From Phocaeicola_A sp036804505 (lineage in GTDB: Bacteria; Bacteroidota; Bacteroidia; Bacteroidales; Bacteroidaceae), in contig DAIRSI010000007.1 in assembly GCA_036804505.1 (NCBI GenBank), forward strand, positions 62,001 to 126,000: 64,000 bases of DNA, read 5' to 3'. The notes below the pieces were generated by a model. That model was given only the letters and a program-made list of their open reading frames with translations. It did no database searches and was not told the origin of the DNA. Of the stretch, positions 60,701 through 64,000 are shown piece after piece; positions within the stretch are counted from its first letter, which is position 1, and each line of letters opens with the position of its first letter. Made by a program: the position numbers and the translations under genes.

Positions 60701-61109
60701 ACAGGGGGGGAACAATTATTTTAAAGGACAAGATGTAATATCGTCAACCAGTGATGCATATAGTTTACGTAGTTTTTATAAATTTGATTATTGGACTCCG
60801 GAAAATCCCAATGCCAAATATCGTCAATTGGGAGCATATACATCTTCTTTAGGATATACTTTCGGGCCTTATACTTCAAGAAGTTTCATACGTTTACAAG
60901 AACTCTCCCTTGCCTACAATATTCCTTCGAAGTTATTGAAAAGTGTAAATGTAAATAAATGCAGAATCTATGTAAGTGGAACTAATCTATTGACACTTAC
61001 AAAATGGAAAGGTTGGGATCCGGAATCAGGACAAGGTATGGATCCTTTCTCAATAAGTGGATATCCGACCTCAAAAACATATACTGTCGGTCTTAATGTT
61101 GAATTTTAA
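57711..61109 (+). CDS. SusC/RagA TonB-dependent transporter with STN domain (locus D)
   Basis: The 1132-residue outer-membrane protein has a long N-terminal leader (signal peptide ending SETYAQ, about residue 49). An STN domain follows (about 52-120: VKDVLKEIERQSGFGFFYNN), then a CarboxypepD_reg-like domain (about 135-215). The plug has LDEVVVIGYGTAKKSDLTGAV and VLKDASSTAIYGSQAANGV, and the barrel ends VGLNVEF. The STN domain and the divergent ECF/FecR cassette define a trans-envelope signalling loop. TACAAATTTATGAAAAAT around its start codon is shared with the locus A susC. The partner susD starts 12 bases after the stop, and a GH43 gene follows that. Confidence 0.96.
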   Translation: MKNNCSIQFSRIQNLLWMASKKIPRTMKLFILFFACSLGLTYASETYAQKASINLEMQDKTVKDVLKEIERQSGFGFFYNNSQINLNRRVSLNTRNSDIFKVLNQIFEGTDVGFYVLDKKIVLTTNAEKGVAQQASSFKMTGKVTDIAGEPIIGATVIEKGTPNGTVTDIDGNFEFKASQKNFILEVSYVGYTKVALEVKVGVPVKVTLKEDTKTLDEVVVIGYGTAKKSDLTGAVTHANMQALESSASVNIAQGLKGVVPGLNIGATTSAGGDPSISIRGRNTISGSTNPLIVLDGIIYRGNLTDINPSDIESVDVLKDASSTAIYGSQAANGVMIITTKSAKNMTKPVIEYNTSFTFQGMINKDIKRLDAAGYVKQIVDSHLSESRTGSDMLTANPDFNPSVYFRDSRCTTAYLNGNVDTDWWGLMTEKTPYIMNHNLSLRGKTELNSYFVSLGYTDQKNLIVNDKYKRYNIRVNLDSKVTDWLRVGTNSYFTLSDYSGYSISFSNLFSIPALISPYEDDSNELMTFPYNGELNPLLSVKNDDSETRQILSGSAYADITIPWIKGLTYRLNYSNTQTSYKHNLANPYANSLQGQAYKQSYIQDEWTLDNILTYKHSFGKHSINGTFVYGVEKRTYDSTDATANYFTDFSLGYNNLGKGQSDLNEVASSAWKETSLYTMLRAVYSYNDRYILTGTIRRDGFSGFGENNKFGLFPSVAAAWRISEEEFMKNMEWLDNLKLRVSYGSNGNRTAGRYSTMAQMRKTNPYNTSSTGYVFGDGGSPELLQAINTMANSNLKWETTNSLNFGLDFSILNNRLFGNYEYYVSNTHNLLYNVSIPSMNGVSSNTIAANIGKLSNYGHEFSITGIPVKTKDFTWTVTGNFSLNKNKVKSILGIDANGDGKEDDLPSSSIFIGKSLSAIYDYKIIGMWQLSDYNNGTIPSGFTYGTYKIADLNNDGKYSADEDRSVIGYTDPLYRFSIQNNLKYKNFEMNIFINSIQGGNNYFKGQDVISSTSDAYSLRSFYKFDYWTPENPNAKYRQLGAYTSSLGYTFGPYTSRSFIRLQELSLAYNIPSKLLKSVNVNKCRIYVSGTNLLTLTKWKGWDPESGQGMDPFSISGYPTSKTYTVGLNVEF

Positions 61110-61121
61110 AAAGATGTACAT

Positions 61122-62819
61122 ATGAAAAAGATATATATCACTACACTAATGATTTTTTCTTTCGGTTTTCTTTGTTCATGTAATGAAGACAGCTGGTTAA
61201 AAGAAGAACCTAAAGATTTTTATACAACAGATAATTCTTATGTTACACAATCTCAATATGAACAGGCATTGAATTATTTGTATGACGCGGTACGTAATAT
61301 GCATTGGACGATTAATGATCCAAATTTGGAATTATTTTATGGAGATATGGCTTATAGTGGGACTGATTATCCTGATTTAAAAATGAACAATTTAAAGTCA
61401 TGGGTTACTCCCTATACAGATCAAGCTTCTTATTGTTGGTACAGATGTTATTCAGCAATCACTAATGCCAATATTGTTCTGAATCGCATAGATGGTACAA
61501 ATGAAGTTGATACTGAAAATAGGGGAATAATAAAAGGTACAGCTCTTTTCTTTCGTGCTTATTTCTACAATTTCCTTGCCGATTTGTATGGAGGTGTTCC
61601 ATTGATAACAGAGGAATTGACTGAGCCTCGCAGAGACTTTACCAGAAATACTCGCCAGGAGGTATACAATCAGGTTTGCACGGATTTGCAAGAAGCCGTT
61701 AGTTTGTTAGCTGATATATCTTCTACAGATAATGGCAAAATCAGCAAGCAGGCGGCCTTGCATTTGTTGGCACAGGCAGAAATTTCTGCGGGTAATTATG
61801 CAAAGGCAATAGAAGCAGCAACAGAAGTCATTGATAATCCGAATATGGCATTGATGACCAAACGCTTTGGTTCTCGTGCAGACAAAGACGGGGACCCATA
61901 TTGGGATTTGTTTCAATTAGATAATCAGAATCGTTCAAGCGGTAATAAGGAAAGTATTTGGGTATTACAATATGAATATCAAAATTCCGGTTCTTCTTAC
62001 GGTTATATGTTCCCGCGTTATGGGTTACCCAACTATTATAATTCAACTGTAGAGAGTAAGGATGGTGGCTTAGTATTGGCTTTTACTACCTTTACAGCAG
62101 AAAAAGGGGGACGAGGTATTGGATGTATGCATCCGACCAGACATTTTTTATATGATATATGGGGAAATGATTTCAATAATGATATTAGAAATTCGTCAAG
62201 AATGATTGTACGTGATTTTAAAATAGATAATCCTAAAGCAAAGGGATATGGGCAGTGGATGGTTAAAGATGGTTGGATAACAGAAAAAGACACACTTAGG
62301 AACTTCTATCCTTTTGTTATGAAGTTCAGTCGAGTAGGATATTTTCCAGATGCCTCTTATGCAACCAATGCTGATGGTTCCATCAAAACTACAGCTCTAG
62401 GCGAACATTGTTTGTTGAACCAGAATAATAGTGCTAATTATTCATTCAAGGATGAATATATGTATCGTCTTGCTGGTACCTATTTGTTGAGAGCAGAAGC
62501 CTATATACGTAATGGACAACTTGATAAAGCTGCAGAAGACATTAACAAGCTTCGTGTACGGGCCAATGCCACTCCAGTTGCTCCTTCAGAAGTCAATCTG
62601 GATTATTTGATGGATGAACAGATGCGTGAACTGTATTTTGAAGATTTTCGAGTGCCAACGTTGTGCAGAATGGGTGAAATGGTTAATCGTTCTCGAAAAT
62701 ATAGTCCTACCGGTTATAATGTTGGTGACCATCAGAATCTATTTCCAATACCTTATAGTGAAATAGAAAATAATGTATATGGCACAATAGAACAAAATCC
62801 TGGTTATGAAGGGTTCTAA
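61122..62819 (+). CDS. SusD/RagB surface lipoprotein (locus D)
   Basis: The 565-residue lipoprotein has lipobox FLCSC (cysteine at about 20), then NEDSWLKEEPKDFYTTDNSY. SusD motifs include IIKGTALFFRAYFYNFLADLYGGVPL and, near the end, YLMDEQMRELYFEDFRVPTLCRMG. It binds glycan at the cell surface and covers the SusC pore. It is followed by a strong terminator and then the GH43 gene. Confidence 0.95.
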   Translation: MKKIYITTLMIFSFGFLCSCNEDSWLKEEPKDFYTTDNSYVTQSQYEQALNYLYDAVRNMHWTINDPNLELFYGDMAYSGTDYPDLKMNNLKSWVTPYTDQASYCWYRCYSAITNANIVLNRIDGTNEVDTENRGIIKGTALFFRAYFYNFLADLYGGVPLITEELTEPRRDFTRNTRQEVYNQVCTDLQEAVSLLADISSTDNGKISKQAALHLLAQAEISAGNYAKAIEAATEVIDNPNMALMTKRFGSRADKDGDPYWDLFQLDNQNRSSGNKESIWVLQYEYQNSGSSYGYMFPRYGLPNYYNSTVESKDGGLVLAFTTFTAEKGGRGIGCMHPTRHFLYDIWGNDFNNDIRNSSRMIVRDFKIDNPKAKGYGQWMVKDGWITEKDTLRNFYPFVMKFSRVGYFPDASYATNADGSIKTTALGEHCLLNQNNSANYSFKDEYMYRLAGTYLLRAEAYIRNGQLDKAAEDINKLRVRANATPVAPSEVNLDYLMDEQMRELYFEDFRVPTLCRMGEMVNRSRKYSPTGYNVGDHQNLFPIPYSEIENNVYGTIEQNPGYEGF

Positions 62820-62847
62820 ACGACAAGTGTAACGATTTATTATTAAT

Positions 62848-62897
62848 AAAAGATTCCCATTATGAATTATAAAAACGCGAGTAATGGGAATCTTTTT
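62848..62897 (+). terminator. intrinsic terminator after locus D susD
   Basis: Perfect 15-base arms AAAAGATTCCCATTA (62848-62862) and complement (62882-62896) have a 19-base loop, with the T-tract running into the arm. It separates susCD from the GH43 gene. Confidence 0.85.
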
Positions 62898-62931
62898 ATA
62901 ACAAGTCAAAAAAATTAATTTTTATTTTTGT

Positions 62932-64000
62932 ATGATAAAGAATTTGTTGAGTATTATTGTTCTTGTTATTTTAACAAGTTTTGTGTCCAGTCATATACCA
63001 GCTCAAGAAAGAGGGCATTTAAATAATGATAGATTTTGTAATCCTATATTTAAAGGTGATTATCCTGATCCTACTATTATGCGTGATGGGAAAGACTATT
63101 ATATGACACATTCTGCTTTCGATTATGTTCCCGGACTTGTTATTTTTCATTCAATAGATTTGATTAATTGGGAACCTATAAGCTATGCGTTGTCTTCTTA
63201 TTTAGGTTCTATATGGGCTCCGGATATATGTAAATATAAGAATAAATATTATATTTATTTTACGGTTTCAAGTCCTAAACACTCTAATTATGTAGTTTGT
63301 GCTGATTCTCCTTTTGGCCCTTGGAGTGAACCTATAGATTTAAAGATAGGGCAGATTGACCCTTGTCATGTTGTTGGTGAAAATGGTCAACGATGGTTAT
63401 TTTTAAGTGGAGGTTATCGTGTGAAATTATCCGAAGATGGTTTGTCTGTTATATCAGGGACTCTTGAACATGTATATAGTGGCTGGAAATATCCTACTGA
63501 TTGGATTACTGAAGGGTTTGCTTTGGAAGGCCCTAAGTTAAAGAAAATAGGTGATTATTTTTATTACTTAAGTGCCGAAGGTGGGACTGCTGGACCTCCA
63601 ACTACCCACATGATTGTCGTTGCCCGTTCAAAATCAATTAATGGCCCATGGATAAATGATCCTCATAATCCTCTTGTCCACACTTATAATAATTCAGACA
63701 AATGGTGGTCAAGGGGACATGGTTCTTTGATAGATACGCCGGAAGGACAATGGTGGGTTGTTTATCATGCTTATGAAAATCAGTATATAAATCTAGGGAG
63801 ACAGACTTTACTTGAACCTATATTTATTACGAAAGAAGGATGGCTCAAAGCACCTTTAGGTAATCGAATAGAAAGGTCAATAAAAAAACCAATAGTTTCA
63901 AATAGAATAATTGATAGAAAGAAATATTTGAATCAATTTAGGATTGGATTAGACTGGAAATTTTACAAACAATACGATCCAAATAGAGCCTCAGTCAATA
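62932..64000 (+). CDS. glycoside hydrolase family 43 (xylosidase/arabinofuranosidase type), 3' end missing
   Basis: The reading frame from the ATG at 62932 stays open to the window end (356 codons). A signal peptide ends near SHIPAQ (residue 25). FKGDYPDPTIMRDGKDYYMTHS carries the catalytic base aspartate, IWAPDICKYKNKYYIYF follows, then IDPCHVVGENGQRWLFLSGG, and GFALEGPKLKKIGDYFYYLS carries the catalytic acid glutamate; the third conserved acid is plausible in the DPCH segment. The N-terminal propeller is complete. The trailing part begins a C-terminal beta-sandwich, as in GH43 beta-xylosidases. It lies just downstream of locus D susCD, so the substrate probably contains xylose or arabinose. 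Confidence 0.92.
   Translation, partial: MIKNLLSIIVLVILTSFVSSHIPAQERGHLNNDRFCNPIFKGDYPDPTIMRDGKDYYMTHSAFDYVPGLVIFHSIDLINWEPISYALSSYLGSIWAPDICKYKNKYYIYFTVSSPKHSNYVVCADSPFGPWSEPIDLKIGQIDPCHVVGENGQRWLFLSGGYRVKLSEDGLSVISGTLEHVYSGWKYPTDWITEGFALEGPKLKKIGDYFYYLSAEGGTAGPPTTHMIVVARSKSINGPWINDPHNPLVHTYNNSDKWWSRGHGSLIDTPEGQWWVVYHAYENQYINLGRQTLLEPIFITKEGWLKAPLGNRIERSIKKPIVSNRIIDRKKYLNQFRIGLDWKFYKQYDPNRASVN

Noticed and set aside
62923..62930. TATTTTTG as a promoter for the GH43 gene
   Set aside because: It sits directly before the ATG at 62932, so transcription would start inside the signal peptide codons. AT-rich chance match is more likely.

Overview
The window is from a Bacteroides-type genome (order Bacteroidales). 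Direct signs are four SusC/SusD outer-membrane pairs, FecR-type anti-sigma factors paired with ECF sigma factors, a hybrid two-component regulator, and repeated use of the Bacteroides promoter -7 motif TAnnTTTG (e.g. 763-770, 13741-13748, 15934-15941, 52737-52744). The DNA is AT-rich and intergenic gaps are short. No tRNA, rRNA, CRISPR array, transposase or prophage gene was seen.

Region 1 (1-13706) is housekeeping: ychF (cut by the window edge), an EamA transporter, a zinc-ribbon membrane protein, a lytic transglycosylase, polA, a polyprenyl diphosphate synthase, and a long leftward run mnmG-apt-uvrC-dtd-mazG-deoC. A 16-base site at 11811-11826, between apt and mnmG, is identical to the classic ParB-binding parS sequence, so this part of the chromosome is probably near the replication origin.

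Region 2 (13797-23932) is transitional. It has a membrane-bound LytTR regulator with its probable target, a 697-residue beta-barrel gene preceded by direct repeats of LytTR spacing. It also has a sialidase-fold protein, an AraC regulator, an OmpA-domain protein and a large hydrolase of the (alpha/alpha)6 type.

Region 3 (24306-64000) is a block of four adjacent glycan-uptake loci. Locus A (24306-31131): divergent ECF sigma/anti-sigma, then susC-susD. Locus B (31521-38599): collinear sigma, anti-sigma, susC, susD and no enzyme. Locus C (38768-55401): an HTCS regulator broken by a one-base slip in a run of seven A, divergent from susC-susD and five glycosidases (a DUF5597-type clan GH-A enzyme, a GH50-like enzyme, a GH43-like propeller, a GH51 arabinofuranosidase and another propeller). 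This set suggests an arabinose/galactose-bearing plant or algal glycan. Locus D (55844-64000): a second divergent sigma/anti-sigma, susC-susD and a GH43 enzyme cut by the window end.

The most interesting signal is in the anti-sigma/susC leaders of loci A and D. Each has two tandem hairpins whose stems differ completely between loci while the six-base loop is kept. Within a locus the two loops are identical (TTGGCG twice in A, TTGGAG twice in D). Read on the minus strand, the first hairpin of each pair is followed by a T-tract, as an intrinsic terminator would be. This fits a cis-antisense small RNA repressing susC, resembling the DonS type known from Bacteroides fragilis, with loop sequences that have diverged together between paralogous loci. 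Other unexplained structures are three successive arrays of 22-base period at 55571-55845, a nested palindrome at 55411-55542, and palindromic word clusters at 18901-19167.
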